From Nematostella vectensis (taxonomy: Eukaryota > Cnidaria > Anthozoa > Actiniaria > Edwardsiidae): a stretch of 64,000 nucleotides of DNA. Position numbers and translations under genes: made by a program. The notes beneath the pieces were generated by a model. The model had not been told where the DNA came from. It saw only the letters and a program-made list of their open reading frames with translations, and made no database searches. Within the stretch, counting starts at the first letter, position 1. Each line of letters starts with the position of its first letter. Shown here one piece after another: positions 47,801 through 59,581 of this stretch. The stretch covers positions 12,382,203 to 12,446,202 of the forward strand of contig NC_064037.1 in assembly GCF_932526225.1 (NCBI RefSeq). The letters run 5' to 3'.

Positions 47801-49753
47801 GGGTGGTTGGGGGTCAGGGCTAAGTTTAAAATATGAGGCTATAATCCCAATGTTATCTTTAGGGTAAAGCGATAGGCTAGTTACAGTATGTAAAATGTGG
47901 AATGCTAGAGCTTAGTTAAGGTATAAGCTGGATCAAGTTTAGGGCCTTGAGGTTTAAACTAAAGGCTTATACACATTCAGGGTTTAATCATTTAGGCAAA
48001 ATGGCTATTAATGTGTTGTGTTTGGTGTACTGGGAGTATAGGGTTATGGGTTATAAATTTGTAAAAAAAAATCTGGATTTGGGTAAAGATGTAAGGGGCT
48101 ATTAGGGGTTTATAGGGATATGAAGGTTCAGGGTTGAGCTTTAATTTGGTTTGTTACTTAGGGAAGGGGTCAGTCTTAAGTGGCCTAAAATTTAATTAGA
48201 ATTTATATTGTTTCTTATTATTGTCTTCCATTGAAATATGTTTATTGTTTTGCTCTTTTTATTCCAGGTTAGACTTATTCCAGTTGTAAAACGGCGTAAT
48301 GAGGCTGTCAACAGATTGAATAAAACCAAAGAAGAAAGATTTCCTGATTTAAGACAAGAGAGGGAACAGAGAGACAGGGAGGAGAGAGAAGAAGAGAAAA
48401 AAAGTCAACGGGAAAAGGTTAGTTCTTTAGTTAATTTTGTCTGTGGATATTTTGCATTCCCGTTAGCAACCAATCTCTGATCTCTTTTCAGAGACAAAAA
48501 GAGAAGGAGGAAGAAAAACGACGAAAAGAAGAAGCAGCTTTAAGGTACAAAGGATAATGATAATATTGTTGGATCTTCTGCCATTAAAATTTAACCCATT
48601 ACCCCTGTCTGTTATTGAGTTAAATTAAAAACAAACAGCCTGTCAAAGCGAAGCACCACTGTACCTAGTCAGCAGTATTCAAGCTTCCCAGCAGTGCTTT
48701 GCTGCAATCTATTGTACTATGGCAAGCATAACTTTACTGATGCTTGCATTTTTTTATGAAAAGTACAGCTGAATGCATACTGGGATAGTGCCCCAGGACA
48801 TCATTAAGTTTTTGGGGGCATAATTGAGTGCTGTGCCAGGGATGAATCTAGCTTTTGCTAAAGGGGGGGTTTGGCTCAGTGACAAAGGGGGGAGGGGGTA
48901 ATTTTTTTTGCTACATCTGGCATCTCTGGGAGCCCAAAAGAGGTTTAAACCCCCTAAACCCTCCCCCTAGATCCACTGTGTGCTTATTATGGATCTTGGT
49001 GAGCAAAGGTGTGGATTCACGGATATTTTTTCTTGTTTGGATATGCCTGGATGAGAAAATAATGAATCAGCAAAGCTCTCCTTAATGCCTTCTTTTCTGA
49101 ACCTAAATTGATTCCAAAAATTTTGCACTTTTATAAGTCTGTTTGACCTGGAATTGTCATTAGGCTTTGGGGTGAAAAAACTAATTGTATAATTGTGGGA
49201 GAGGCTGGTTCTCTGCTAAAATGGTTGTCCCCCTCCCCCCCCATAAAATGCAGCTGACTTCCTTTTTAATTCAGTTTTAGTGCCTTAGTGTCTTTAGTCT
49301 CATAGCAAGTCTAGAAAGTTGCCCAAAACTGAAAAAAAAACTTTGTTTTAAAGGAGTTACGACACATTGATGTCAGCAGACAATATGAGATCAAACAAGG
49401 TATGCTCTTAACACTTATTTATTTTTCTATCCTTGTTATTCCACTTAGGTGGCACATCATGTTTGATTTGTTTGTGATTTGCAGACAAACTAGTGCTGAC
49501 CCTTCTTTTCTAACTGAAAGTTGGGAACAATGTGCAGCAGCTAAAACCCACTTACATTTATCTGCCACCATAGTTATCAACTCTTGTTCCTTTATCGTCC
49601 CTGATGTCCTTTACCCCCCCCCTCCCTTTTGAGATATCCCCTATCCACTCTTGGTACCTTCACCTTTTCGAATTTCTGTCAATAGCCAGAGTATTAACCA
49701 GCTTTTACTTGTATACCTAGGAATGTCAGTCAGATGAAGATGACTTCATGTAA
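41838..49753 (+). CDS. CCDC25: CCDC25, NFACT-R domain coiled-coil protein (complete, 10 exons)
   Basis: Exons 41838-41862, 43038-43088, 43165-43204, 43324-43375, 46469-46544, 46873-46976, 48268-48417, 48492-48544, 49354-49399 and 49721-49753; 209 aa (human 208). Start [20 protein letters not shown]; the family core [40 protein letters not shown] and [20 protein letters not shown] are all present. A charged coiled coil (about 135-185) and the C-terminus SDEDDFM follow. The N-terminal domain is the NFACT-R fold, which in relatives binds tRNA in ribosome quality control. Human CCDC25 has been reported as a DNA receptor at the cell surface. The exon 4 donor is GC (AAAGGCAAGT at 43372), and its 3.1-kb intron carries two DNA transposons. 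Confidence 0.95.
43622..44497. mobile_element. 876-bp DNA transposon relic or MITE in CCDC25 intron 4
   Basis: Left end GAGTGTTCATTATTTATGGC and right end GCCATAAATAATGAACACTC are exact complements, continuing less perfectly inwards with CAGGGGGGGG and CCCCCACCTTG. TTAG flanks both sides (43616-43619 and about 44500-44503), a possible target duplication. Poly-C runs lie inside. No transposase frame is visible. Confidence 0.8.
44834..44902. repeat. 69-bp foldback inside the DDE element
   Basis: TTAAGGTGGCCCGTGGGTAA and TTACCCGCGGGCCACTTTAA form nearly complete arms around a short loop. It may be a separate insertion nested in the transposon. Confidence 0.85.
45494..46083 (-). pseudogene. integrase-core (DDE) transposase, frameshifted and 3' truncated
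   Basis: Minus-strand frame 46083-45697 encodes [20 protein letters not shown], then [20 protein letters not shown] with GCIDGYSRR (first catalytic Asp in HLDGYDK). After one frameshift near 45700 it continues as [20 protein letters not shown] and [12 protein letters not shown] (second Asp). The sequence ends in a stop soon after, before any block with the third acidic residue (usually a QRIEAWW-type motif in this family). This architecture is an rve-like integrase core found in animal DNA transposons; IS3EU- or Ginger-like is my guess. One frameshift and a missing catalytic Glu make it inactive. Confidence 0.7.
48604..48810. repeat. dispersed repeat related to 29577-29800
   Basis: Shares the order CACCACTGTA, then CAGTGC(T/A)TTG, then TACAGCT, then AGTGCCC followed by GGACATCAT with 29577-29800. 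It lies in CCDC25 intron 8. Neither copy has tRNA boxes. The family is unassigned. Confidence 0.55.
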
Positions 49754-50080
49754 ACAGAAAAAGACTTAATATGATGGTCTAGTAAGCTTATCCTTGGAAA
49801 ATACAAAATGATGTTGGAATCCGAACTTCTCCTTTCAAATATAATTCATTTTTAGTATTGAAAAGAAAGCTATACTTTAGTTGGTATATTTACTTTAAAA
49901 AAGTGTATTGGCCAAACCATGTCACAAAGGGTGGTTCAATTTATGTGAAAACCCCTAAGGTTAGGCATCATTTTCTAGAGGCGCCTAAACCTACAGAACC
50001 ACCCCTGCATCAGACTGTTTTGAAATTGTGTTACACTAGTGCACAGCTGTAAAACTAATATTTTTATGCAGAGATGTTTC

Positions 50081-50146
50081 CTCCCTCGCAGGCATTTTTA
50101 GGCAGGCGTCTCTAGTGACGCCTGCCTAAAAACGCCTGCAAGGGAG
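50081..50146. repeat. 66-bp foldback (CTCCCTCGCAGGCATTTTTA)
   Basis: Left arm CTCCCTCGCAGGCATTTTTA continuing GGCAGGCGTC; right arm GACGCCTGCCTAAAAACGCC continuing TGCAAGGGAG. The loop is only a few bases. Non-coding. Confidence 0.92.
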
Positions 50147-50749
50147 GCTAGCAGAGGTGTAGATCTATGGGGGGGTTGAATTGAATATTTGAATAATTAA
50201 AAAAAAAAACGGAAATCGATTGAGTTATAACTTTTGTACGTATTTAGACACAAACCGTTCAGATCTAGATGTGTCTAATGACCTATTTACCAGAGCAGAG
50301 GAATTGTTTACAATATGAGAAAACATATTTTCAAGCCATTCCAAGGGTAGTGAATTAATGCTAGACTCCCTCTGGTCACACCCTGTCTAGGTCCCATTAA
50401 AAAAAAACTAAAACAGGCAATCAATTTGTCTTAATAAAATGGATTGTTGCTTTTAGTTATTATTTGCCCTTCTCCTTGTAATGTTAGGGGTCTTAAAGAA
50501 TAGCAAATTGTTATTTTGCGGAGGCAATCTTGTTTAGAAATCTTGTTTACAGGTATCTATTTATTAGACAGTGTGTAGATGGACTATACCTCTCAAGCAC
50601 GGTTTAAGATTCATCTCAGTTTCCGCCATCCCTTAGGGGGTGTTGAAGGTTTTTTTTTCCAATTTTTCCATTTCTTAGGGTATAAAACCCGACCAGCTAC
50701 TTTTCCTAAGGGGATGCTTGACGCTTTTTTTTTCTGATTCTGTTATCTC

Positions 50750-50879
50750 TTATGCTAAGTTCAAGTGTCGTATTATCCATGAGCCATATTCAATTCAAAT
50801 GAATCGAGAAATGAATTCTTTCATCTGCATTTGCATTGAATAGGGCTCATGGATAATACGACGTTTGAATTAAGCCTAA
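50750..50879. mobile_element. 130-bp MITE with about 44-bp inverted ends
   Basis: Left end includes GTCGTATTATCCATGAGCC; right end includes its complement GGCTCATGGATAATACGAC. The match extends outward to CTAAGTTCAA/TTGAATTAAG and inward to ATATTCAA/TTGAATAG. Flanking TTA is shared. Confidence 0.88.
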
Positions 50880-51827
50880 GTAAGGGTATAAAATTCTTTA
50901 TTTAGCCAACGCCAAAATATCCGATAATCGCGATTAGTCGCAGATTTATAAGAAATAAATTTAAAATCCAGACAAAAGTTTATATTTAGTAGGCTATACA
51001 CATGTATGGATTGAAACACTAAGCGACCGGACTACCCCCCCCCCCCCCCCCCAACTTTCAATTTGCCACGAGCCCAGAAAGTTTACGTGATCTCTTAGCG
51101 CAAGTCCCCCTATTTCCAGCACATGGCGCGGCACACAGGAAGACCGTATGCTCGAGAGCGCGCGTGTCAATGCCGAACAAGAAGCAAAGATGGCGCCAAA
51201 TACCGATGTTTGATGACTATAGATGTGTTTTAGCTCGAGATTCACGCATTCGGTAATTTAACCAGTACTGAAAGTTCTACTGGGCCAGACTAAAAGGTAT
51301 GTTCAATGGTTAGATAAGTGATTACATTATAAGCTTAAGTAAGCTTATAGCTGTGTAAAGACTAAATTGGTACAACGGATAATAACTTAAGTTATTTCCC
51401 TTCCCCTAATCTCGTTTACCAAACTTGAAAGGTGAGCATAAACACCACATTTTCTTATAAAAGTCTACAAAAAGTTTGGGTACTTGCAAAGATCCCCCAG
51501 GAATCATGCGCATCGGGGTGACGGTTTTACTTTCTTTTGTAATAACGTAAACAAGTTCATCGCCTAATTTTTATTATCATGCTATTTTTATTGTTTAAGT
51601 ATTATCTTATTTTATAATTTATTTTAATTTTTATTGTATATAGTAAGTCGACTGAATTTATGGATTACCTATTTATTATTAATTTATATTTAGATTTATA
51701 TATTTAGATTTATATATATTTTGTCATCTTTTCTTGATACGAAAGTGTTGAAAAGTAATAAAGTAGAAGTAGAAGTAGATGTTAATTAAGCTTATTACAC
51801 TTCTTTGTGGTGATCCTGGTTTGGTAT

Positions 51828-51902
51828 AGGCTCGGTTTCCAGCCGTGGTTTCGTCGCGCTTTGCGACGCACCGAAACCATCACGGCTGGAAACCGAGCCT
51901 AG
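51828..51902. repeat. 75-bp foldback (AGGCTCGGTTTCCAGCCGTG)
   Basis: AGGCTCGGTTTCCAGCCGTG and CACGGCTGGAAACCGAGCCT are exact complements, followed inward by GTTTCG/CGAAAC and GTCGC/GCGAC. Almost no loop. Confidence 0.95.
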
Positions 51903-51961
51903 GTTTGTTAAAGCTTAGTTCGTTTTTTTTTTATGAATTTTTTTTCTACAAAGGCCACCAG

Positions 51962-52011
51962 GTCTACTGTGTCTACTTAAACCAGGTACAGTTTAAGTAG
52001 ACACAGTGGAC
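51962..52011. repeat. 50-bp foldback (TCTACTGTGTCTACTTAAAC)
   Basis: 21-bp arms, GTCTACTGTGTCTACTTAAA and TTTAAGTAGACACAGTGGAC, around an 8-bp loop; one mismatch. It lies only 60 bp from the 51828-51902 foldback. Confidence 0.92.
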
Positions 52012-53566
52012 TATAATTTCAATGTTTGGGGGTACCAATTGTATTGAATGGGCAGATCCAGGATTTCTTGAGGAAAAACCACTGAAAAGGTGATCATGCC
52101 GAATTAAAAAATTCCCAGACCTCGACTATATCGCCTCATTTATTTGAACTATGTAAAAATCCCAAAGCACCTTTTTAAGATGTTAATAATATATAAATAT
52201 TATACATTATTTCAAGACATGATTATCACAAGAAAAATAAATCCATGTTTTATCTATGCTATGAAGTCTGGGGAAGGTCATGGTACTAGTTCCATCATTT
52301 TCTGAATATAATAAATAACAAGCAAGACTACAGGCAGAAGTGTAGAAGTGCTTGGTGGTCTTTGTGCACTAGGTTGAAAATAAAGAAATAAGGGAACAAC
52401 CATTGGATATCTGATGGGTGCAGTAACATAACTCAACTCCAAAATATTGAGCAAGCCAACATTTCAAGAAAATATACATATTATACATGCATTCCTTCTC
52501 TAAGGGGCACAGCACATTCCAGAGAAAGCCATAATGTTGGTTACGAAAACAATCGATCATGAGAGGTATTAGTTAACCCCCCCACCAGAAATAAAAATGG
52601 TTGGTTCCTGTTCTCCTTTTTTGTTGAACTGTTGATTAACCATGTTTCACAGCCTGCAAAGCATCATTGCTAATTAATGTGTACATTACTCGAGCCTTAA
52701 CAAGAAATATTTTCAAACTGTCACATTTTTTTTATGTGAATCTTTTCTATTCCATTTTATGCAAAAAGAAAAGCACTAATGTCACTGAAAGAAATTGCAT
52801 TGCAGGCTATGAAAAATGATAAACTCAATCATTTGCAGTTTGACATTGTAATAGAGGTGTATCTGTATTCTACAAATATTTCAAAATCCTTATCAAACAC
52901 TCTTCTTGATATCTACAGGAATTTTTTGGAAGAAACTACTGTACTAATGTATATACAATACCAAAACAACCATCCCTCATTCAGTTAAATGAAGCTACTT
53001 TTTTATCCTAAAACCTTAGTTTTTAAGAAAAATTAATGTCATGTTCACACCACCATCAAAATGTGTTTCAAGTTATCTTGTTTCAAAATCGTGAATCAAT
53101 ATACTGTTGTTTTGAGATGTGTTTAAAATACTATGCTTTTGACCAGTCAACAGTTTTCCTCAAATGACATCAAACATAATTATTTGGAAATGTGATAGAC
53201 CAGTGATAGATTGAAAAGAATAATTACTGATATATTTTATGGATAAAAATTTAAATAGGAGAACAATTTTATGGCCTGATTGCTTTACCTGATCTAGGAT
53301 AATGTTTATGGGGGTAAATGTAAATCTTCATTTAATTAGGGCAGTTTGTTTTCATGTGACAACCGAACATATCCACCAGTCACTGTTGTAGATTTCCATC
53401 CCCCATCCACCATCCACCTTCCACCCCCATCCAAGCCTTTTGTTTTCTTGGTTGAGTATGCTTTCCTGAATACGTTTGCATACCACCCATAGCATCATAG
53501 AAAAAGGCTAGTCAGGGGTTTTTTCCATTTCCTGCCAGTCTCTCATATTTGGCACATCACCTATTC

Positions 53567-56500
53567 CTATCCATCCTTTGTGTGATTTGTAGAGTAGCCA
53601 TTAGTCCTACCAGTTGGAAGTTTACTGCTCTCTTTTAGCTTGTCCTCTAACTGAGCTTGTAGTGTTTTGCTAAAGCTGATGGTCTGTTCTTGCAGTTTGT
53701 CAATTTCTTTTTGCAACTGATCATTCTCCTGCATAAGTTGGGCAGTTTGCAAAGTCAGCTCAAGTAAGCCAGCCTGCTTTAAGGCATTAGCTGTCCGACT
53801 AAATCGATCCTGTTGGTTATTCTTCTTGTTGTGGTGGCTTCGATGGTGGTGGCCTTTCTTGGAGTGCCCATGACTCCTGTGATGCTTTTTGGGAGCACTG
53901 CTGTTATCGCTGTGACAAGCACTAGATGAGTCATGCTCACTGCTTCGTTTAAGGTTTTTTGAATATCCATTAGTGTAATGTCCGTTTTGCTTGGGTTGAT
54001 GGTCATAGGACTTGTGCCCATGATGAGACTTGCACTGATCAGTATGTCCGTTGGATGACTCACTCAGGCTAGTCAGATGGCCGTTAACAGGAAGTCTGTT
54101 GTATACCAGAACAGAACCCTTCAATAGAAATTATATCAGGTTAAACATTATGTTTTTCAAGCCAGAATGTCTTTGTTTGAATCCACACTAGTTACCCAGA
54201 GAGAGTGGTGTGTGTGTGTGCGTGCGTGCATGGTGGTGGTGGGGGTGGGGAGGTTGACCAAGCCCAAAAGTTCATACCCCCCAAAATACAGAGGATTGGA
54301 TTTTAGCTCTGTAACAAGTTTCTACAATCATTTTTCATTCATGATGCAAAAATGGTTAATACACAAACATTCCTGCCTTATTTAAAAGGGATGTATACAA
54401 CTAATTTCAAATAAGGTTGCACTCCTAGAACCTGTGTATCGTAACCCACAGTGCTTTTAATAAGCTAATAAGTGTAAATAAAATACAAAAACAGGTTTCT
54501 ATGTTCTTATGAACATTCACATGGCTTTCAGATACAAGGATTCAGCCATTTATGTGCTACCCATGAACCACCACGGCTTATGAAACATGGTTTCTCGATT
54601 GCAACCTTTTTCTAAATAGGTATACATAATACTAGATTAAGGCATACATTTTGTGCATCTTGGTAAACCTCTTCAGACATGACAGTGTATCTTTCTTTAG
54701 ACGTCAACTAGAAGATAAGACACCAGCAAAAAGCATAGTTATTAAATGAAATTTATTAAATTCATTTAGCATTAATGATTTAAGGTATATGCTAATATGA
54801 GACAGCATGGGAAAATCATGAACTTTGGAACTGACAGTAGAATACAATCACGAAACCTGTGCAATGATTTAAAACAACAGAAGCTAAGTAATTCCATTTT
54901 CCTTTGAAAAGAATGAACTATCACAATGATTCATTGGTAGATATTTGACTGATGTTTTGTTATTATCTCCAAATCTTGTATTTTTTCTTGATTAAGTAAT
55001 TTAGTAAGTAGTATCTTTTTGTGTATTTATTTGGTTAACTGCAGTGGTTCAGTGCTTCATTTCTAGCATAGACAAATAACAAGACTCTTTGTTCAAAATA
55101 TTGCCCTGCCAGATTGTTGACTTTTCATTAGACAAATCAATAGCTAATTAGACATCACAAACCCCATCAACTAAACTCAACTCAAAATGCCACCATTAAA
55201 ATATGCAGTGCAATACAGTAGTGAGCATTTAGCAGTGATATGAATTATTAACAGTTATACCAAATATAGTACATGTACTATGTACTTAGCCGACACAAAT
55301 AACATTAGAAGGGTACCGCAGACTCTACTATTTAGGTCAGGGCACCTGAAAAAGAAAAGATTTGAGAGAGATTAAACATAGTGATCTGTTCCTGTTGGAA
55401 AAGAAGAAGAAGAAAATTTGGTTGATTGGTGAATAAGAAAAACACAGGGCTAGAAATGCGGATATTCCTTTTTACCATTTCTTACTTGGAAATAACAGAT
55501 CCCAAGAAAATTTGCAACAAAAAGAACTAACACTGTGCATTTGTGCAATTTCTAGCCCTGGTTTATGTCAAACATACCATGTTATCATCAGAGCAAACAA
55601 ACAAAAAAACGTTGATGATAATACGGAAATAATGGAAAAGACAAATTAACAAACATCATTTGCTCGATCTTTCCCCTGTAAATTTTTGTGCTTTTCTGCA
55701 TTTTTTTTACATATTTTCATATAGTATTTGCTATAACATCTGAGTAATCTAAGATCTCAAGACATCTTACTGTATATCTGTGAAGAAAGCAGACTTTCAG
55801 TTTTTAGTGTGGTTGACATATTCAGTATTTCTTGTGATAATATTTATAGAAATTCCAAATTCAGAAGAGAAAACAAGTACAAATGGTCAGTACATAGTAC
55901 ATGTACTTATTGGACTGAGCGTCTTGTTTATTAATCTTTATTGTGCGATGTGTGCTAATAACCATGGCCACACTTCACAGTTTTAGGGAGTGAGCAAATA
56001 AGGATGTGAGAAATGTTTTTATCGAACTGACATGATCCTCACTAGAAAACCAGTGTGGCATAAGTTAAATATGAACTTCAAGGTGTGAATCTCATGTCAT
56101 TCAATAATGTAGTTCACACCTTTTAATTAGTTGACTCTCTAAAAAATGTTTTGGTGGCCACAGATACATGCATTGCACTCTAACCACTTGTGTCGCAGAA
56201 CTCTTCAAAAAAGGATCAAGGCATACATCAAACCTAACTCAAACCTAATTCTATTAGGCCTATTCATTAATAAATAGTGCAAGAATGGTAAACTAACCAA
56301 CAGCCAATTTTAGTGGGTTACCCACTTCTGTGACTCACAGAAAAATGACTGTTATGACAATTTACCTTCATAGTAACAATTAGAAATAAACAGGTCTGAC
56401 TGATTTAGGTTCAACTTAGGATTTGCATGGCTCAAGCCTTATATGGTTAGGTGTACACATGAAGTCTGGGGAAGCCTTTTAGGGTAGGAGCTTCAACATA

Positions 56501-57570
56501 TCTGTTTAGATGTTGTTTATGGCTGAGTCAATTCCTCAAGATTTTCAAAGACAGTTATGCCAAATACATAAAAATTGTATTTTTTTTGTCTGAAGGTGAT
56601 ACCAGCCCAAAATGAGGCAAGCTACAGTCCCTAAAAAAAAATTAGTTTGTTGGTTTTGTATAAAGTATTGACTATTTCAATGAATATTTGTATGATCATT
56701 TTGATCGACCAAATTCCTACAGCCGCAAAGACTCCAATTTAATACCATTTCTTTTGTAAGATGTTGAAGATACTATGTAAAACCTTCCCACTAGTAAACA
56801 AGAAAAAAAAGGCTTATATGTAATATCTCAAGCTACCTTTTTAAAGTTTTCCGACAGTTGATTTGATATCTGTTTAACTGGGCCCTAAGAAAGAAAAAAT
56901 AATATATCATATAAAATCTAAAGAGTTATAGCATCAAGAAAAATACGAAACAGCGTCCATGTCAGTGTAAAACTACAAAAGAGTTCCCTCAATTTCTGCA
57001 AATTCGCAATAAATATGTGCCAGTAATTAAAGCATTCATTTATTACTACAAACATAAGAAGGAAAGTTCACAATGTTAGCGCATTCGCATGGCTATTGCT
57101 GCTCATTGTTGGAGTTTTTATAAAGGCAATAAAAATATAAGAAAGAACATTAAAGATTCTACAGTCAGCTTTTTATTACAGGCAGCAGAAATCAAAGCAG
57201 CAATGAATGCTTGAATTAGTTTTTTAACGACAGTCGGTATTTTATTACAGACAGCAGAAACCAAGCAGAAATTAATGCTTGAATTTATTTTTTAACAAGA
57301 GTCTACACGGCGAGAGAAACTATTCAACGTGTTAACGTTTACTTAGTCGGCTAACCCAGTCACGCGATCTAGACCAATAAACTATTATTACAAAATAAGA
57401 ATTTCGTACATGCAGAGTGCTGAACATTTTGAACTGTAACATCTATTTTGGAGCTTTCTCGGTTTATTAGGGCAAAATATGCTTGACAAATCGATATTAG
57501 ATAAACGGTATCTCAGAATTGCTAACCGAGTTGTAAACATGATTGTAAACTCACCTTCATAAAATCGCAT
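53567..57570 (-). CDS. CIPC-like: CIPC-like (CLOCK-interacting pacemaker) coiled-coil protein
   Basis: Exons 57570-57555 (MRFYE plus one base), 56877-56837, 54707-54648 and 54118-53567; phases join to 222 aa. N-terminal part: VKQISNQLSENFKK, LTSKERYTVMSEEVYQDAQN. The middle is His/Ser/Asn-rich with basic runs (KKHHRSHGHSKKGHHHRSHH). The C-terminal third has the conserved-looking AGLLELTLQTAQLMQENDQL followed by a coiled coil to about residue 205. In CIPC this helix-forming block binds CLOCK and represses CLOCK:BMAL1. The match is from memory and limited to this block. Exon 2 uses the second of two adjacent AGs, because the first would give an early stop. The promoter carries E- and D-boxes, which supports a clock-linked identity. 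Confidence 0.6.
57159..57296 (+). repeat. 68-bp tandem duplication in CIPC-like intron 1
   Basis: Two diverged copies, each running from ACAGTCAGC or ACAGTCGGT through TTTTATTACAG(G/A)CAGCAGAAA to GCTTGAATT and TTTTTTAAC. Confidence 0.85.
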
Positions 57571-57701
57571 TTATTTAAAGAATTCCAATATTAAAAATGG
57601 CTATCAAATATTTCCTTTACCGTCACCATAGCACAGTCAGAGCTTTTAAGTCTGAATCGAACCCATCGAATTGTAGTCATAACATTAAAGAATATTTTCC
57701 C

Positions 57702-57805
57702 TTACGTAATTGATTGTCACTAGTTCACGTGAACGGTGGACACAGGCCTTGTTCCGCACGTGAATGGATATTTTGAAACGTGAACAACCGAGCGTGATTA
57801 CGTAA
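57702..57805. promoter_or_regulatory. D-box/E-box/E-box/D-box cluster upstream of the CIPC-like gene
   Basis: Four palindromic sites in 104 bp: TTACGTAA at 57702-57709, CACGTG at 57726-57731, CACGTG at 57757-57762 and TTACGTAA at 57798-57805. CACGTG is the CLOCK:BMAL1 (bHLH-PAS) E-box; TTACGTAA is the PAR-bZIP D-box. The cluster begins 132 bp upstream of the proposed start codon (57570, minus strand), a promoter-proximal position. Confidence 0.75.
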
Positions 57806-58326
57806 CGCCCTCCGTCGCGCTGATGGAAATATTGATTATTATTTCAATTACAAGACTCTACACAACAAAATAGTGTTATTAATGTTCTTGCAGAATCGTG
57901 GGTGGAAAAAGAGTTTCAAATTACAAGAGTAGGAAGGACATGAAAAATGAAATTACGAGAGCAGACTAACCCCGCGTGACAACACAAGACTTGCCGATTA
58001 AACAACATTCTTTTCATTTCTCTACCAAGGAATTTCAAGATATTGCTATAAAATCGATAATTATCCGATGTTTAACAAACCAAAATTGTGTACGGCTACT
58101 TACGACTTAGCTGCGCCATGGATAAAATGATTAAATTACCTAGGATCTAGAATGTACACTTCTAAAATGAATTACTTAAACGAGGCTAAAATGTATGATT
58201 TTCTATTAAGAACAAACCTCGCGAATAATAAAAAGAAAGGCACGAATAGTCAAGAAAGGCTTTTGTGGATCGTTTTATACTGTTGCAATTGGTGTTTAGG
58301 TTGAGTTTTGTATCGAACTTTCCGCT

Positions 58327-58782
58327 CACGTGCAAGGGTTATTCAATGCACGAGACCTATTCTATCGCCTGTTAATGCATTCGAATGAAAAAGAAATATA
58401 AGAAGTAATAAGTAGTAACAGTGTCTTGAGCAGAAGTAAGGACGACTGAACTAAAACTAGACAACTCAAATGAGTTAAAAGTTGTAATTTTAGTGCTTCA
58501 GTTGAGTTTAGTGGTACACTTTTTGCTCACGTGAAGGAACATATCAATGCACTAGACCTACTTCGTTTCTTGTCGAGGCTTTAGCACAAAACGTAAATTG
58601 AGAATAGCACTTTCTTTGGCATTGGTGAATTAGATTAACCCATGACTATACAACTTCAGTATTTCAAGCGTATTAGGACTTACGTGTGCTGCTTTTGGTC
58701 CGTTTCAGTCTCTTTGTTTGATATCCGCGTTCGACTGCCTTGGCGGTTTGAGGTGTGATGTTGAATATCTTTTCCTCACGTG
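58327..58782. promoter_or_regulatory. three distal CACGTG E-boxes in a diverged duplication
   Basis: CACGTG at 58327-58332, 58528-58533 and 58777-58782. The first two sit in related contexts about 200 bp apart (GCTCACGTG, then AATGCAC and AGACCTA), indicating an old tandem duplication that copied the site. They lie 0.75-1.2 kb upstream of the CIPC-like start. Confidence 0.55.
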
Positions 58783-59069
58783 AATGAAGACTTTGGCACA
58801 CGAGCACCCATCATGCACTGCCAGCGATGCACCACAGCAAGACCGTGAAGCCGTGCGGTATGTCACTCGCCCTGACCAGTCCCCCGCGGCCACCGTGGGA
58901 AAATTTTGTTTTAAAATATTCCGTATTTGAAGCAAAATATTTTCTACTTTCAAATAAAAGACAAAAAGTACGGCATTTTCAGTCCCTGATGCTTCTTCAT
59001 CCGACTCCAGTGTTATAAACGTGTTTGAACTGGATGGCACAACCAATTCATTCCAAATACAGCGGATTC

Positions 59070-59117
59070 ATGACCTCGTTACTTGACAGGCGATTTTCGC
59101 TCGAGATTTCGTGTAAG
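59070..59117 (+). other. possible plus-strand first exon (weak)
   Basis: MTSLLDRRFSLEISCK followed by a strong donor AAGGTGAGC. No downstream exon was found, and an antisense frame overlaps (58705-59046). Kept only as a flag. Confidence 0.15.
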
Positions 59118-59579
59118 GTGAGCTTTATATTAGTGGCATAGGAACAATGAGTGGGTGTGTTGCGAAGTCTCGTGCGTCAGTGTTGATAACATCAAGGCGT
59201 AGCCTTCGCTTCCGCTTCGCCCTTAGGTCGTGCACGGGGCTCGCATTTTGTTTTGCGATGAGACCCGTGGCACAACTGTGCAACAACAACAAAATTAAAA
59301 AATGTATAAAATATATAAAGAAATGTAAAGAAGAAACTTTAAAATAATTTCTACTGTATTATATTGTATCAGCAGGCAGAAATAACGCATGAATTGGTAT
59401 TATGTGCAGCAAAAAATATATATTCACAATAGCCCCATACAAACCCCATCCCTAATACTTCTGTGCAATCTTTTTTTTTTATCCCCACAATCCCTATAAC
59501 CCGAACGAAAAATCAATCACCCCCGCATCCCAAAAAATCTATAAACCATTTCTATTTAGAATACATGAAGGCGCTTTAT

Positions 59580-59581
<2 letters not shown>

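Larger units (their letters stand above)
49754..53566. other. intergenic between CCDC25 and the CIPC-like gene
   Basis: Convergent 3' ends (+ and -). No gene recognised. It holds four foldback elements (listed separately), a poly-C run at 51036-51052, and a TTTATATTTAGATTTATATA-type stretch near 51690. The motif AAAGATGGCGCC at 51187-51198 is a YY1-like sequence without an obvious gene. Confidence 0.6.

Noticed and set aside
58705-59046. 113-residue minus-strand frame with LESDEEASGTENA
   Set aside because: No ATG in frame after the preceding stop, no good acceptor, and no link in phase to the CIPC-like exons.
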